Part shown: piece by piece, positions 27,274-41,196 of the stretch
Layout of the letters: each line of letters starts with the position of its first letter
How positions within the stretch are numbered: the stretch's first letter is position 1
Assembly: GCA_015059715.1 (NCBI GenBank)
Contig: SUZV01000009.1
Span: forward strand, 1 to 64,000
Length of the DNA stretch: 64,000 nucleotides
Source: Rikenellaceae bacterium
GTDB lineage: Bacteria > Bacteroidota > Bacteroidia > Bacteroidales > Rikenellaceae
Direction: 5' to 3'
Notes under the pieces: model-generated
Seen by the model: the letters and a program-made list of their open reading frames with translations, nothing else
What the model was told of the DNA's origin: nothing
Databases searched by the model: none
Program-made: the position numbers and the translations under genes

Positions 27274-30200
27274 TTACTCAAGTTTTACCGACAGTGCCAA
27301 ACCACGCAACTCGTGCAAAAGCACGTTCATTGCCTCAGGAACACCGGGGCGTGGAAGATTGTCACCCTTGACAATAGCCTCGTAGGCCTTAGCACGACCT
27401 ACAACATCATCCGACTTGATAGTAAGAATCTCCTGTAGGATGTTGGCTGCACCGAAGCCCTCCAATGCCCAAACCTCCATCTCACCAAATCGCTGACCAC
27501 CAAACTGGGCCTTACCACCCAATGGCTGCTGCGTGATGAGCGAGTATGGACCGATAGAACGAGCGTGCATCTTATCGTCGATCATGTGACCGAGCTTAAG
27601 CATATAGATGACACCTACGGTAGCTGGCTGATCGAAACGCTCGCCCGTGCCACCATCGTAAAGGTAGGTACGGCCACTGCGTGGAACACCTGCCTGGGCG
27701 GTATACTCGTTAATCTGCTCAAGTGACGCACCATCGAAGATAGGCGTGGCGAACTTAAGACCAAGCTCACGACCTGCCCAACCCAATACGGTCTCGTAAA
27801 TCTGACCAAGGTTCATTCGCGAAGGCACACCAAGTGGGTTAAGACATATATCCACAATGGTACCATCCTCCAAGAATGGCATATCCTCGTCGCGTACTAC
27901 CTTAGCTACGATACCCTTGTTACCGTGACGACCCGCCATCTTATCACCTACCTTGAGCTTACGCTTCTTAGCGATATATACCTTAGCCATCTGGATAACA
28001 CCCGAAGTAGGTATCTCATCACCATTCGTGAGGTTATACTTCTCGCGGTTAACCGCAGCAGCAACCTTCTTGCACTCGATGGTGTAGTTGTTGATGGTAA
28101 GCGAGATAAGAGCATCATCGTGCTCGTCACCTGTCCAGCGTGTCTGGCCGAGCGACATGTAGCCATTTGCCACGCCTGTCTTGCTATCGTGGCTCGTAGC
28201 TGCAATGTTCTCAAGCATCTTAACGGTGAACTTCTCTCCTGGAGCATACAACTCCACGTTGTAGTAGTCATAGATGCCCGTAGTAGTCTTACCCTCAAGC
28301 AAACGCCACAACTTCTCAACAAGAGTCTTTGTCAAATCTGCAATCTTAGCTGCATAGTCGGCATCGAGCTGCTCCATCTGAGCCTTCTCAGCTGCGCGGT
28401 TACGCTTACCCTCCTTCTGAGTGTGGCTGTAGAGCTTCGTGTCGATAACAACACCATGGAGCGAAGGCTGTGCCTTGAGCGAAGCATCCTTAACGTCACC
28501 AGCCTTGTCACCAAAGATGGCACGCAACAACTTCTCCTCGGGCGAAGGATCGCTCTCACCCTTAGGTGTAATCTTACCGATGAGGATATCACCTGGAGTG
28601 ACCTTGGCACCTATGCGGATAATACCGTTAGCATCCAAATCCTTAGTTGCGTCCTCCGAAACGTTAGGAATATCCGAGGTAAGCTCCTCGACACCGCGCT
28701 TCGTATCACGCACCTCCATAATATACTCGTCAACGTGTACCGACGTGAAGATATCCTCGCGCTGGATACGCTCCGAGATAACAATAGCATCCTCAAAGTT
28801 GTAACCCTTCCAAGGCATGAACGCCACCTTAAGGTTACGACCCAAAGCCAACTCACCCTTCTCGGTTGAGTAACCCTCGGTGAGTATCTGACCCTTGACC
28901 ACCTTATCGCCTGTCAGAACCGTAGGCTTTAGCGTAACAGTGGTGTTCTGGTTGGTACGGCGGTAACGTGGAAGGTTATATACCGTAACCTCGGGAGCAA
29001 ACGAAGCAATCTGCTGATCTACAGAACGCTCGTAACGTACCTCGATACGTGTAGCATCAGCAAATACGACCTCACCATCACCCTCAGCGACAACCTGAAT
29101 ACGGCTATCTACAATCATATCCTTCTCGATACCCGTACCTACGATAGGTGCCTCAGGACGCACTAATGGCACGGCCTGGCGCATCATGTTCGAACCCATC
29201 AACGCACGGTTAGCATCATCGTGCTCAAGGAATGGAATGAGGCTCGCTGCGATAGAGGCCACCTGATTAGGTGCTACGTCTACCAAGTCTACCTCGGTAT
29301 CGTGTACAACAGGGAAGTCGGCACCCAAACGAGCCTTGATACGATCGGTATTGATAAAGTGACCATCGTCGGTAAGCTGCTCGTTAGACTGGGCCACGGT
29401 CTGACCCTCCTCCTCCTCGGCTGAGTAGTAACGAATGTTATCATTATCGAGATCTACGACACCATCATTAACCTTGCGGTAAGGGGTCTCGATAAAGCCC
29501 ATGTCCGAAATCTTGGCATATACGCACAACGACGATATAAGACCGATGTTTGGACCCTCAGGCGACTCGATAGGACAGAGACGACCATAGTGTGTGTAGT
29601 GAACGTCTCGAACCTCGAAGCCCGCGCGATCACGCGACAGACCTCCAGGACCCAACGCCGAAAGACGACGCTTGTGCGTAATCTCGGCCAAGGGGTTAAT
29701 TTGGTCCATAAACTGCGAAAGCTGGCTGGTACCAAAGAACGAGTTTACGACGCTGGCCAATGTCTTGGCGTTAATCAAATCCTCGGGAGTGAAGACCTCT
29801 GTGTCGCGCACGTTCATACGCTCGCGGATAGTACGCGCAATACGTACCAAACCTACTGAGAACTGGTTAGCAAGCTGCTCACCTACGGTACGAACACGAC
29901 GGTTCGACAAGTGGTCGATATCATCTACCTCAGCCTTCGAGTTGATAAGCTGGATAAGATACTTTATAATCTCAATAATATCCTCGCGAGTAAGCGTGCG
30001 AATCGCTGGGTCTATAGACAACTCAAGCTTCTTGTTGATACGGAAACGACCTACATCACCAAGATCATAACGCTTGTCCGAGAAGAAGAGCTTCTCGATA
30101 ACATCGCGAGCGGTAGCCTCATCTGGTGGCTCCGAGGCGCGCAACTGCCTATAGATGTAGACAACGGCCTCCTTCTCGGAGTTACATGGGTCCTTATGAA

Positions 30201-31131
30201 GCGTATTGTAGATAATCGAGAAGTCGATGCCCGAGGGGTTCTCATTATGTAGGAGGATAGTCTTGGTGCCCGACTCGATAATCTCGTCGATGTGCTCCTC
30301 CTGAAGCTCTACCTCGCGGTCAACGATAACCTTGTGACGATCGATAGATACTACCTCACCAGTATCCTCATCAACAAAGTCCTCGACCCAAGTTGATAGT
30401 ACACGGGCCGCAAGCTTGCGACCTACGTTCTTCTTAAGATTAGCCTTGGTAACCTTAACCTCGTCTGCAAGGTCAAAGATCTCCAAAATCTGCTGATCGG
30501 TCTCGTAGCCGATAGCTCGCAAAAGGGTCGTTACTGGTAACTTCTTCTTACGATCGATGTAGGCGTACATCACATTGTTGATGTCGGTAGCAAACTCAAT
30601 CCACGAACCCTTGAACGGAATGATACGAGCCGAGTATAGCTTCGTGCCATTGGTGTGCATGCTCTGACCGAAGAACACACCTGGCGAACGGTGAAGCTGC
30701 GACACTACTACACGCTCAGCACCGTTGAAGATGAACGTACCACGCTCAGTCATGTAGGGGATAAGACCAAAGTAGACATCCTGTACTACCTCGTCAAAAT
30801 CCTCATGCTCGGGGTCTGTGCAGTAGAGCTTTAGCTTTGCCTTTAGGGGTACACTATACGTCAAACCACGCTCCAAACACTCTTCGATAGTGTATCGAGG
30901 CTGGTCGATGTAGTAGTCGATAAACTCCAGAACGAAGTTATTTCTGGTGTCTGTAATCGGGAAATTCTCGTTGAACACCCTGTAGAGACCCTCGTTCTTA
31001 CGATTCTCTGCCGTAGTGTCAAGCTGGAAGAAATCTCGGAAAGACTTAAGCTGAATCTCCAATAAGTCGGGATATGGAACCCTGTTCTTAATGGTCGAGA
31101 AGCTTATTCGTTGTTGTTGTGTAGTGGACAT
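27274..31131 (-). CDS. rpoB: RNA polymerase subunit beta
   Basis: The 1285-residue subunit begins [18 protein letters not shown] at 31131. The open frame extends 50 codons further upstream but that part (to 31281) looks like leader, not protein. Domain landmarks: the fork/rifampicin region [28 protein letters not shown], the [12 protein letters not shown] stretch, and the C-terminal clamp contact [12 protein letters not shown]. The rifampicin contact residues look wild type (Ser-Gln-Leu-Ser, Asp in FMDQ, His in THKRR, Ser in RLSAL). It is preceded by a ~370-base leader after rplL and followed closely by rpoC. Confidence 0.99.
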   Translation of the reverse strand: MSTTQQQRISFSTIKNRVPYPDLLEIQLKSFRDFFQLDTTAENRKNEGLYRVFNENFPITDTRNNFVLEFIDYYIDQPRYTIEECLERGLTYSVPLKAKLKLYCTDPEHEDFDEVVQDVYFGLIPYMTERGTFIFNGAERVVVSQLHRSPGVFFGQSMHTNGTKLYSARIIPFKGSWIEFATDINNVMYAYIDRKKKLPVTTLLRAIGYETDQQILEIFDLADEVKVTKANLKKNVGRKLAARVLSTWVEDFVDEDTGEVVSIDRHKVIVDREVELQEEHIDEIIESGTKTILLHNENPSGIDFSIIYNTLHKDPCNSEKEAVVYIYRQLRASEPPDEATARDVIEKLFFSDKRYDLGDVGRFRINKKLELSIDPAIRTLTREDIIEIIKYLIQLINSKAEVDDIDHLSNRRVRTVGEQLANQFSVGLVRIARTIRERMNVRDTEVFTPEDLINAKTLASVVNSFFGTSQLSQFMDQINPLAEITHKRRLSALGPGGLSRDRAGFEVRDVHYTHYGRLCPIESPEGPNIGLISSLCVYAKISDMGFIETPYRKVNDGVVDLDNDNIRYYSAEEEEGQTVAQSNEQLTDDGHFINTDRIKARLGADFPVVHDTEVDLVDVAPNQVASIAASLIPFLEHDDANRALMGSNMMRQAVPLVRPEAPIVGTGIEKDMIVDSRIQVVAEGDGEVVFADATRIEVRYERSVDQQIASFAPEVTVYNLPRYRRTNQNTTVTLKPTVLTGDKVVKGQILTEGYSTEKGELALGRNLKVAFMPWKGYNFEDAIVISERIQREDIFTSVHVDEYIMEVRDTKRGVEELTSDIPNVSEDATKDLDANGIIRIGAKVTPGDILIGKITPKGESDPSPEEKLLRAIFGDKAGDVKDASLKAQPSLHGVVIDTKLYSHTQKEGKRNRAAEKAQMEQLDADYAAKIADLTKTLVEKLWRLLEGKTTTGIYDYYNVELYAPGEKFTVKMLENIAATSHDSKTGVANGYMSLGQTRWTGDEHDDALISLTINNYTIECKKVAAAVNREKYNLTNGDEIPTSGVIQMAKVYIAKKRKLKVGDKMAGRHGNKGIVAKVVRDEDMPFLEDGTIVDICLNPLGVPSRMNLGQIYETVLGWAGRELGLKFATPIFDGASLEQINEYTAQAGVPRSGRTYLYDGGTGERFDQPATVGVIYMLKLGHMIDDKMHARSIGPYSLITQQPLGGKAQFGGQRFGEMEVWALEGFGAANILQEILTIKSDDVVGRAKAYEAIVKGDNLPRPGVPEAMNVLLHELRGLALSVKLE

Positions 31132-31337
31132 ATAATCCAAAGTGTTTAAGTGAAATATAATATTTCTTGACCTATCACCGGCCGCTAGATATACGGCAAC
31201 TGATCGCTTGGCATCGCTCCGATACACTAACTCCCCTAACATCACGGCAAGACGACACAACATCCGCCTCGCTAGCACCAAGGAGCAACGATATGGGCAT
31301 AAGTCTATGATAAATGCGGTTATTCTATCCCGCTAAT

Positions 31338-31370
31338 GCTCTCAGTGTCACATAAGTACACTCTGAGAGC
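31338..31370 (-). promoter_or_regulatory. Hairpin in the rplL-rpoB intergenic leader
   Basis: GCTCTCAGTGT and ACACTCTGAGAGC pair with a two-base bulge around a 9-base loop. It lies in the 370-base gap between rplL and rpoB. No promoter of the TAnnTTTG type is visible in the gap. A role as partial attenuator or processing site, as known between these genes in other bacteria, is inference. The rest of the gap shows nothing I can name. Confidence 0.5.
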
Positions 31371-31501
31371 ATAGACATATCTAACATACGGGCACAGCCT
31401 TACATCGCACTCCCGAATATTAGACCACAAAAGGCATAGAGCTTACGTTACGTAAGCCCTACACCTTAAAGGTTGGTGAGAGACTTAAAATCCCTTGGGA
31501 A

Positions 31502-31879
31502 TTACTTAAGCTCAACCTCTGCACCGGCCTCCTCAAGGCTACCCTTGATAGACTCAGCCTCCTCCTTAGAGATACCCTCCTTAACGGCCTTAGGAGCAGC
31601 GTCAACCAATGCCTTAGCATCGCCCAATGACAAGCCAGCAACCTCCTTAACGACCTTGATAACCTGGAGCTTAGCCTGACCTGCGCTCTTCAAGATTACG
31701 TCAAAAGTTGACTTCTCAGCAGGAGCAGCCTCACCTGCACCAGCTGCGGGAGCTGCAACTGCAACAGCTGCAGCAGCGGGCTCAATACCATACTCCTCCT
31801 TGAGGATAGTAGCCAATTCGTTTACCTCCTTAACAGTCAAGTTAACCAACTCTTCTGCCAATACCTTTACATCTGCCAT
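31502..31879 (-). CDS. rplL: Ribosomal protein L7/L12
   Basis: The 125-residue stalk protein has an N-terminal dimerisation helix ([19 protein letters not shown]), an Ala-rich hinge near residues 36-52 and the C-terminal factor-binding domain [22 protein letters not shown] with [12 protein letters not shown]. It recruits translation factors to the ribosome. It lies 41 bases downstream of rplJ, its L10 anchor. Confidence 0.98.
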   Translation of the reverse strand: MADVKVLAEELVNLTVKEVNELATILKEEYGIEPAAAAVAVAAPAAGAGEAAPAEKSTFDVILKSAGQAKLQVIKVVKEVAGLSLGDAKALVDAAPKAVKEGISKEEAESIKGSLEEAGAEVELK

Positions 31880-31920
31880 AGTTGTGTAATTTTATTAAAT
31901 TTTGTTTTTGTTTCTTTTGA

Positions 31921-32445
31921 TTAATTATTTCTCTCCTCGAGAGCCTTAACAAGACCCGCGATTTTCTGTCCTGCATTTGACTGCAGTGCAGAGATGACAT
32001 TCTTAGCAGGCGACTGCAAGAGCAATACGATATCGCCAATAAGCTCCTCGCGGCTCTTGATGTTGCAAAGAGTGTCAAGCTGGTTGTCACCTACATATAC
32101 GCAACCCTCAACATAGGCTGCCTTCAATACAGGCTTCTCGCTCTTCTTGCGGAACTCCTTGATGAGCTGCGCAGGAACCTTACCTGTCTCGGTGAACATA
32201 ATTGATGTAGAGCCCTTCAATACGGCTACCAACTCCTCGTCAGCCTTGCCTACATTCTCCAAAGCCTTGCAAAGCAACGTGTTCTTTACAACCACGAGCT
32301 TAACCTTCTTCTCGAAGCACTGACGACGCAATGCTGCTGTCTGCTCAGCGTTCAAGGCATCGATGTCGGCCAAATAGAAGTGAGGGTAGGCATTGAGCTG
32401 CTCGGTAAGACCGTTAATTACGGCCAACTTTTCTTGCTTTGTCAT
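31921..32445 (-). CDS. rplJ: Ribosomal protein L10
   Basis: The 174-residue protein anchors L7/L12 dimers on 23S rRNA. The N-terminal part includes DIDALNAEQTAALRRQCFEKKVKLVVVKNTLL (key part VKLVVVKNTLLCKAL), the RNA-binding domain of the family. The C-terminal helix that carries L12 is seen at QSNAGQKIAGLVKAL. It starts 19 bases after the rplA stop. Confidence 0.97.
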   Translation of the reverse strand: MTKQEKLAVINGLTEQLNAYPHFYLADIDALNAEQTAALRRQCFEKKVKLVVVKNTLLCKALENVGKADEELVAVLKGSTSIMFTETGKVPAQLIKEFRKKSEKPVLKAAYVEGCVYVGDNQLDTLCNIKSREELIGDIVLLLQSPAKNVISALQSNAGQKIAGLVKALEERNN

Positions 32446-32464
32446 AGTTTCTATCCTCCTTCAA

Positions 32465-33160
32465 TTATTTGTTTTCTACTGATTTAGGATCTACCTCAAC
32501 ACCAGGGCTCATCGTTGTAGAGAGGAATATGCTCTTCACGTATGTACCCTTAGCAGCTGATGGCTTGAGCTTGATAATTGTGCTCATAACCTCCTGTGCA
32601 TTCTCCACAATCTGCTCAGGGGTAAACGATACCTTACCGATAGATGTGTGGATAATACCATACTTGTCAACCTTGAAGTCGATCTTACCAGCCTTAACCT
32701 CCTGAACAGCCTTAGCAACATCCATTGTTACTGTACCTGTCTTGGGGTTAGGCATCAAGCCACGTGGACCCAAAATACGACCCAAAGCACCAACCTTACC
32801 CATTACGTTAGGTGTGGTGATGATAACGTCAACATCGGTCCAACCGCCCTTGATCTTGTCAATGTACTCGTCAAGACCTACATAGTCTGCGCCTGCTGCC
32901 TGAGCCTCAGCCTCCTTGTCAGGAGTACAGAGCACCAAAACACGTACAGTCTTACCTGTACCGTGTGGCAACGTTACAACGCCACGAACCATCTGATTAG
33001 CCTTACGAGGATCCACGCCCAAACGGACGTCAATGTCTACCGAGGCATCAAATTTCGTAAAGGTAATTTCCTTCAGAAGAGCTGCAGCCTCAGAAAGCTT
33101 GTACGCCTTGTCCTCGACTTTGGCGTAGGCAATCTTTTGATTTTTTGTCAACTTACTCAT
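32465..33160 (-). CDS. rplA: Ribosomal protein L1
   Basis: The 231-residue protein forms the L1 stalk for tRNA exit. Family signatures: [20 protein letters not shown] and [16 protein letters not shown] (residues about 125-140) plus [14 protein letters not shown]. It starts 14 bases after rplK. In other bacteria L1 represses its own operon by binding a leader mimic of its rRNA site; I did not identify such a site here. Confidence 0.98.
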   Translation of the reverse strand: MSKLTKNQKIAYAKVEDKAYKLSEAAALLKEITFTKFDASVDIDVRLGVDPRKANQMVRGVVTLPHGTGKTVRVLVLCTPDKEAEAQAAGADYVGLDEYIDKIKGGWTDVDVIITTPNVMGKVGALGRILGPRGLMPNPKTGTVTMDVAKAVQEVKAGKIDFKVDKYGIIHTSIGKVSFTPEQIVENAQEVMSTIIKLKPSAAKGTYVKSIFLSTTMSPGVEVDPKSVENK

Positions 33161-33174
33161 TCTTGTAATGTTCG

Positions 33175-33615
33175 TTACAGATTAGGAAATTCACCCACTA
33201 CGTTGATACCCATACTGCGAGCAGTACCAGCGACCATACGCATAGCAGCCTCAATTGTGAAGCAGTTCATATCGGGCATCTTGCCCTCAGCAATCTCCTT
33301 AATCTGGTCCCACGTTACCTGGCCGACCTTCTGACGGTTAGGCTGTGCCGAACCTGTCTGGATCTTAGCTGCTTCCTTGAGCTGAATGGCTACCGGTGGC
33401 TGTTTAACTACAAAGTCAAATGACTTATCGCTGTAAACAGTGATGATTACCGGAAGAACCTTACCTGCCTTGTCCTGTGTACGAGCATTGAACTGCTTAC
33501 AGAAGTCCATGATGTTGACTCCCTTTGAACCCAATGCAGGACCTACTGGAGGTGAAGGATTGGCGGCACCACCTTTGATCTGCAATTTAATAAATGCAGC
33601 AACCTCTTTTGCCAT
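33175..33615 (-). CDS. rplK: Ribosomal protein L11
   Basis: The 146-residue protein binds the GTPase-associated centre of 23S rRNA. It has the proline-rich start [31 protein letters not shown] (key part [10 protein letters not shown]) and the C-terminal RNA-binding domain ending in [10 protein letters not shown]. It lies 16 bases after nusG and leads the L11-L1-L10-L12 set. Confidence 0.98.
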   Translation of the reverse strand: MAKEVAAFIKLQIKGGAANPSPPVGPALGSKGVNIMDFCKQFNARTQDKAGKVLPVIITVYSDKSFDFVVKQPPVAIQLKEAAKIQTGSAQPNRQKVGQVTWDQIKEIAEGKMPDMNCFTIEAAMRMVAGTARSMGINVVGEFPNL

Positions 33616-33631
33616 AATTTTCCTTGGTTAA

Positions 33632-34192
33632 TTATTCTTTTTCTACTTGTGTAAAGCTCAACTCCATTGGAGTCTTGCGGCCAAAAATCTTCACACTTAC
33701 GACAAGCTTACGATGCTCGTTGTCGACACTCTCAATGGTACCTTGGAAGCTTGAGAATGGACCGTCTGTAACCTTGACAGTCTCGCCGACGAAATACGGA
33801 GTCTCGTTCTCCTCGTCCTTCTGGCTAAGCTCATCAACAAGACCGAGAATCCTGCTCACCTCCTGTGGACGTAGAGGCGTAGCGTTCATCTTACGGCTGT
33901 CTTCCTTGGTGTCACCCAAGAAGCCAAGCACATTAGGAATATTGCGAATGATGATTGGTATTTGACCTACGAGTGCAGCCTCAATCAGGACATAGCCTGG
34001 ATATGAGACCTTCTCTTTAGATACTTTCTTTCCGTTGCGAATTGTATAGACCTTCTCAGTCGGAATAAGTACTTGTGATATATAATCCTCAAGATGACTA
34101 TGACGAATCTCGGCCTCGATATACTCCTTGACCTTCTTCTCCTTGCCACCTATAGCGCGGACTACATACCACTCCTTTGTAATCTCTCCCAT
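33632..34192 (-). CDS. nusG: Transcription antitermination factor NusG
   Basis: The 186-residue protein has an NGN domain (EWYVVRAIGGKEKKVKEYIE) that clamps RNA polymerase and a C-terminal KOW domain (FVGETVKVTDGPFSSFQGTIESV, key part VTDGPFSSFQG). It links polymerase to ribosome or Rho. It lies 18 bases after secE in the standard secE-nusG arrangement. Confidence 0.98.
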   Translation of the reverse strand: MGEITKEWYVVRAIGGKEKKVKEYIEAEIRHSHLEDYISQVLIPTEKVYTIRNGKKVSKEKVSYPGYVLIEAALVGQIPIIIRNIPNVLGFLGDTKEDSRKMNATPLRPQEVSRILGLVDELSQKDEENETPYFVGETVKVTDGPFSSFQGTIESVDNEHRKLVVSVKIFGRKTPMELSFTQVEKE

Positions 34193-34210
34193 AGCTCTCT
34201 AAAGCCTTTA

Positions 34211-34396
34211 TTATCCCAGCAAGCTATAGATGCCGTTCATAAGGTTCTCAAATACGAGATCCATAGCCAATACAACCAATGCGAAGATAACAGAGGCAAC
34301 CAATACCACCTTCGTTGAGCCCATAAGCTGCTCAAACGAGGGCCAAGTCACCTTGTTAACCAACTCGTTGTATGAATTCTTAAAGTACTTAAACAT
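34211..34396 (-). CDS. secE: Preprotein translocase subunit SecE
   Basis: The 61-residue protein is the single-helix form of SecE. The amphipathic part YFKNSYNELVNKVTWPS is followed by one membrane helix (VVLVASVIFALVVLAMDLVF). It clamps SecY in the Sec channel. It lies 20 bases downstream of tRNA-Trp. Confidence 0.97.
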   Translation of the reverse strand: MFKYFKNSYNELVNKVTWPSFEQLMGSTKVVLVASVIFALVVLAMDLVFENLMNGIYSLLG

Positions 34397-34416
34397 AACT
34401 TTTCACTTTTAATTAG

Positions 34417-34487
34417 CAGGAGCAGAGAGATTCGAACTCCCATCAACGGTTTTGGAGACCGCTATTCTACCCTTGAACTATGCTCCT
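34417..34487 (-). tRNA. tRNA-Trp (CCA anticodon)
   Basis: The minus strand gives a full cloverleaf: acceptor AGGAGCA with TGCTCCT, anticodon loop CTCCAAA (CCA), T-loop GTTCGAATC, discriminator G. CCA is not encoded. It lies between tuf and secE. Confidence 0.96.
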
Positions 34488-34538
34488 AAGTAAGAGGCAG
34501 GCAGAACCTGCCTCTTTGGTGTTTATTGTGGTAATTGA

Positions 34539-35726
34539 TTACTCAATAACCTTCAATACCTGACCAGCACCTACTGTACGACCACCCTCGCGGATTGCGA
34601 AACGAAGACCCTCGTTCAAAGCTACTGGATAGATCAACGATACAGTGATAGTAACGTGGTCACCTGGCATAACCATATCTACGCCCTCTGGAAGCATAAC
34701 CTCACCAGTGATATCCATAGTACGGAGATAGAACTGAGGACGGTACTTGTTGTGGAATGGTGTGTGACGACCACCCTCCTCCTTCTTGAGGATATAAACC
34801 TCAGCGGTGAACTTGGTGTGAGGAGTGATTGAACCTGGCTTAGCAACAACCATACCACGCTTAACCTCCTTCTTGTCGATACCACGCATCAAAAGACCTA
34901 CGTTATCACCAGCCTCACCCTGATCGAGGAGCTTACGGAACATCTCAACGCCAGTACATGTAGAGGTACGAATCTTCTCATCCAAACCGATAATCTCAAC
35001 TGGATCACCTACGTGGATGATACCTGTCTCGATACGACCAGTTACTACAGTACCACGACCAGTGATTGAGAATACGTCCTCAACAGGCATCAAGAATGGC
35101 TTCTCGTTGTCACGTGGAGGCAACTGGATGTACTCATCAACGTTTGTCATGAGCTCCATAATCTTCTCCTCCCACTGTGGCTCGCCGTTCAAACCACCAA
35201 GTGCTGAACCACGGATAACAGGTGCGTTATCGCCGTCGAAGTCGTACTTAGAAAGAAGGTCACGAACCTCCATCTCTACGAGGTCAAGCATCTCAGGATC
35301 GTCAACCATATCACACTTGTTCAAGAAAACAACGATACGTGGAACGTTTACCTGCTTAGCAAGAAGTACGTGCTCGTTAGTCTGAGGCATAGGACCATCA
35401 GTAGCAGCAACTACAAGGATAGCACCATCCATCTGAGCAGCACCAGTTACCATGTTCTTTACGTAGTCGGCGTGACCTGGGCAGTCTACGTGAGCATAGT
35501 GACGGTTTGCAGTCTGATACTCAACGTGTGAAGTGTTGATGGTGATACCACGCTCCTTCTCCTCTGGTGCGTTATCGATAGAGTCGAATGAACGAAGCTC
35601 TGAAAGACCTGCCTTAGCAAGAACTGTGGTGATCGCAGCAGTAAGAGTAGTCTTACCGTGGTCAACGTGACCGATAGTACCGATGTTCACGTGTGGTTTC
35701 GAACGATCAAATTTTTCTTTTGCCAT
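34539..35726 (-). CDS. tuf: Elongation factor Tu
   Basis: The 395-residue GTPase delivers aminoacyl-tRNA. G motifs: [11 protein letters not shown] (P-loop), [11 protein letters not shown] (G3), NKCDMVDD (G4), RGSALGG (G5). Domain 2/3 motifs such as [18 protein letters not shown] and [15 protein letters not shown] complete the protein. It lies 112 bases after tRNA-Gly and just before tRNA-Trp, likely in one precursor transcript with them. Confidence 0.99.
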   Translation of the reverse strand: MAKEKFDRSKPHVNIGTIGHVDHGKTTLTAAITTVLAKAGLSELRSFDSIDNAPEEKERGITINTSHVEYQTANRHYAHVDCPGHADYVKNMVTGAAQMDGAILVVAATDGPMPQTNEHVLLAKQVNVPRIVVFLNKCDMVDDPEMLDLVEMEVRDLLSKYDFDGDNAPVIRGSALGGLNGEPQWEEKIMELMTNVDEYIQLPPRDNEKPFLMPVEDVFSITGRGTVVTGRIETGIIHVGDPVEIIGLDEKIRTSTCTGVEMFRKLLDQGEAGDNVGLLMRGIDKKEVKRGMVVAKPGSITPHTKFTAEVYILKKEEGGRHTPFHNKYRPQFYLRTMDITGEVMLPEGVDMVMPGDHVTITVSLIYPVALNEGLRFAIREGGRTVGAGQVLKVIE

Positions 35727-35838
35727 AGTAATATAAGTTTTTAAGTTTTAAAGTTACTTGTTTCAACTTTTACAGACTAATCGCGCAGCACCTACACTCT
35801 ATCATCAGAGATTTGTAGTGCTACACGCAGTCTTTGTG

Positions 35839-35911
35839 AGCGGAAGACGAGGCTCAAACTCGCGACCCATAGCTTGGAAGGCTATTGCTCTATCAACTGA
35901 GCTACTTCCGC
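35839..35911 (-). tRNA. tRNA-Gly (TCC anticodon)
   Basis: The minus strand reads GCGGAAGTAGCTCAGTTGA onward, with anticodon loop CTTCCAA (TCC) and acceptor GCGGAAG with CTTCCGC. The discriminator is T. CCA is not encoded. Confidence 0.96.
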
Positions 35912-35987
35912 AAAAATATACCGCTCGGAGCTTACCCCTGCTTAAGCGAACTTAAGCAAGCCTTTGCAACTCCAACCGGCATCATTG

Positions 35988-36070
35988 TGGGAAGAGATGG
36001 ATTCGAACCACCGAAGGCATAAGCCAGCAGATTTACAGTCTGCCCCATTTGGCCACTCTGGTATCTTCCC
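35988..36070 (-). tRNA. tRNA-Tyr (GTA anticodon)
   Basis: This 83-base class II tRNA has a long variable arm. Acceptor GGGAAGA pairs with TCTTCCC, the anticodon loop is CTGTAAA (GTA), T-loop GGTTCGAATCC. The discriminator is A. CCA is not encoded. Confidence 0.96.
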
Positions 36071-36108
36071 GATATCACCTTGAGCTGTCTTCAACTCGCG
36101 GTTCTAAG

Positions 36109-36182
36109 AGCCGATGGAGGGATTCGAACCCCCGACCAGCTGATTACAAATCAGCTGCTCTGGCCAACTGAGCTACATCGGC
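36109..36182 (-). tRNA. tRNA-Thr (TGT anticodon)
   Basis: The minus strand begins GCCGATGTAGCTCAGTTGG; the anticodon loop is TTTGTAA (TGT). Acceptor GCCGATG pairs with CATCGGC. It is first in the tRNA-Thr/Tyr/Gly-tuf cluster, directly after the promoter at 36202-36232. Confidence 0.96.
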
Positions 36183-36201
36183 ATTTGACCTTACCGGGAT
36201 G

Positions 36202-36232
36202 CAAAGGTACAAACATTTTTTATATCTGCAAA
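36202..36232 (-). promoter_or_regulatory. Promoter of the tRNA-tuf-secE-nusG-rpl-rpo cluster
   Basis: Minus strand: TTTG (36232-36229), 19 bases, TACCTTTG (36209-36202). This is an exact consensus fit. Initiation near 36195 would be about 13 bases before the first tRNA. The stretch 36233-36627 holds no gene I can support. Confidence 0.85.
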
Positions 36233-36627
36233 TTTTTTGCGAACTTTTTTAAAAAATATTTATCCTGCCCCTTTCAAAGAACTCACCGCACAGCACTCTC
36301 GCGCCTTTGTCGGAAAATCGAGTGCAAATATATAACTAATTTATGAAACGTGAAACACTAAACCCACTTTTTTTTCAGTTACACCCATTTTTTTTGCTTT
36401 TAGACCTCGATGACGACCCATACCTATATATATTATAAGCACAATCTCGTTGTCAAGAGCTGCGATTAGGCGTGCAAGCATCAATATACCAACATCTTCG
36501 GACAGCCAAGGCTCGTCATCTGTTGCGCAACCTCTGCCGAGAGCCCCTGCCAAGGTGGATGCAAGGGTACAAAGCGACATATTATCGATAAATTTGTGTT
36601 AATTTACTATTAATTTTCACTACAAAT

Positions 36628-36658
36628 TTTGTAACTCCCCTCTAAGTCATTATCTTTG
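36628..36658 (+). promoter_or_regulatory. Promoter of the FKBP gene
   Basis: TTTG (36628-36631), 19 bases, TATCTTTG (36651-36658). Exact consensus. Initiation near 36665 leaves about 37 bases to the ATG at 36702 and makes the in-frame ATG at 36672 an unlikely start. Confidence 0.85.
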
Positions 36659-36701
36659 CAGGGCAAAAAAGATGAGTATTAACCAAAAAAAGTTTTTAGA
36701 T

Positions 36702-37256
36702 ATGAAAGTAGAGAATGGAAAGAAGGTTTCTGTAGATTATACACTCACAGTAGATGGTCAGATTGCCGATCAGTCGATGCCTGGTCAGCCATTGGAGTTT
36801 ATCTGTGGTATGGGTATGTTGCTTCCAAAGTTCGAGGCAGCTATTATGGATAAGGAGCCAGGCGAGAAGGTATCATTTACGCTTGAGCCTAAGGATGGCT
36901 ACGGCGAGATTATCCCCGAGGCTATCGTTGAGCTTCCCAAGACTGTATTTATGATGGATGGCAAGGTTGCCGAGGATATCCTCTTCGTAGGCAACCAGAT
37001 ACCTATGGCTACGGCAGATGGTCAGCAGATGGTGGGCGTAGTTAAGGAGGTTAAGGCCGAGGCTGTTGTTATGGACTTTAACTCACCTATGGCAGGCAAG
37101 ACCCTTAACTTCGACGTTACCGTTGTAGATGTTCGCGACACTACACCTGAGGACTTGGCTCAGATTATGGGTGGAGGCTGCGGTTGCGGCGAGTGTGGTG
37201 GTGGCTGTGGCGACCACGAGTGCGGCGAGGGCTGCGACTGCGGCGGCTGCAACTAA
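36702..37256 (+). CDS. FKBP-type peptidyl-prolyl isomerase, SlyD-like
   Basis: The 184-residue protein begins MKVENGKKVSVDYTL. The FKBP core split by an insert-in-flap domain is typical of SlyD: VDYTLTVDGQIADQS, then FICGMGMLLPKFEAAI, then PGEKVSFTLEPKDGYGE (key part LEPKDGYGE). The C-terminal tail (from about 157) is rich in Cys, Gly, His and Asp (CGCGECGGGCG, HECGEGCDCGGC), like metal-binding SlyD tails. It likely catalyses proline isomerisation, acts as a chaperone and binds Ni or Zn. No signal peptide is seen. It is a single-gene unit with its own promoter and terminator. Confidence 0.92.
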   Translation: MKVENGKKVSVDYTLTVDGQIADQSMPGQPLEFICGMGMLLPKFEAAIMDKEPGEKVSFTLEPKDGYGEIIPEAIVELPKTVFMMDGKVAEDILFVGNQIPMATADGQQMVGVVKEVKAEAVVMDFNSPMAGKTLNFDVTVVDVRDTTPEDLAQIMGGGCGCGECGGGCGDHECGEGCDCGGCN

Positions 37257-37280
37257 TAGCTTGTGACAGACATACTAAGC

Positions 37281-37330
37281 ATACAAACACTAAACCCGAC
37301 GAAATAGTCGGGTTTAGTGTTTGTATAAGA
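37281..37330. terminator. Bidirectional terminator between FKBP and beta-galactosidase
   Basis: A perfect 20 bp stem (37281-37300 with 37307-37326) over a GAAATA loop. The inner part reads AACCCGAC/GTCGGGTT. The long AT-rich outer part supplies U-tracts on both strands. Confidence 0.9.
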
Positions 37331-37352
37331 GTTAGTCGACAAATAGGCAACA

Positions 37353-41074
<3,722 letters not shown>

Positions 41075-41094
41075 AGCTCAATATGTTTATAGCA

Positions 41095-41102
41095 CAAAGG
41101 TA
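41095..41102 (-). promoter_or_regulatory. Probable -7 box of the nitroreductase-beta-galactosidase unit
   Basis: TACCTTTG on the minus strand, 21 bases before the ATG. A TTTG at -33 is missing at standard distance. Confidence 0.55.
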
Positions 41103-41146
41103 CAAAAAAGTATTAAATTTTGCCCAATAATAGTGACAATAACGAC

Positions 41147-41174
41147 AATAGGCCGCCCCGAGGGACAGCCTATT
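41147..41174 (-). terminator. Terminator of the Fn3-like lipoprotein gene
   Basis: AATAGGC (41147-41153) pairs with GCCTATT (41168-41174), with further GC pairing inside. It lies 22 bases after the leftward gene ending at 41197, and TTGTCGTTATTG follows on the minus strand. Confidence 0.6.
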
Positions 41175-41196
41175 ATCATTATTGCGTTATGTTAGA

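Noticed and set aside
31132..31281. 50-codon N-terminal extension of rpoB
   Set aside because: Not present in the RpoB family; the ATG at 31131 matches the usual start and the extension covers the leader.
36341..36580. 79-residue frame on the minus strand between the tRNA cluster and the FKBP gene
   Set aside because: No start signal, no promoter at the right place, unlike any family I know, and the composition looks like a chance frame in a noncoding gap.
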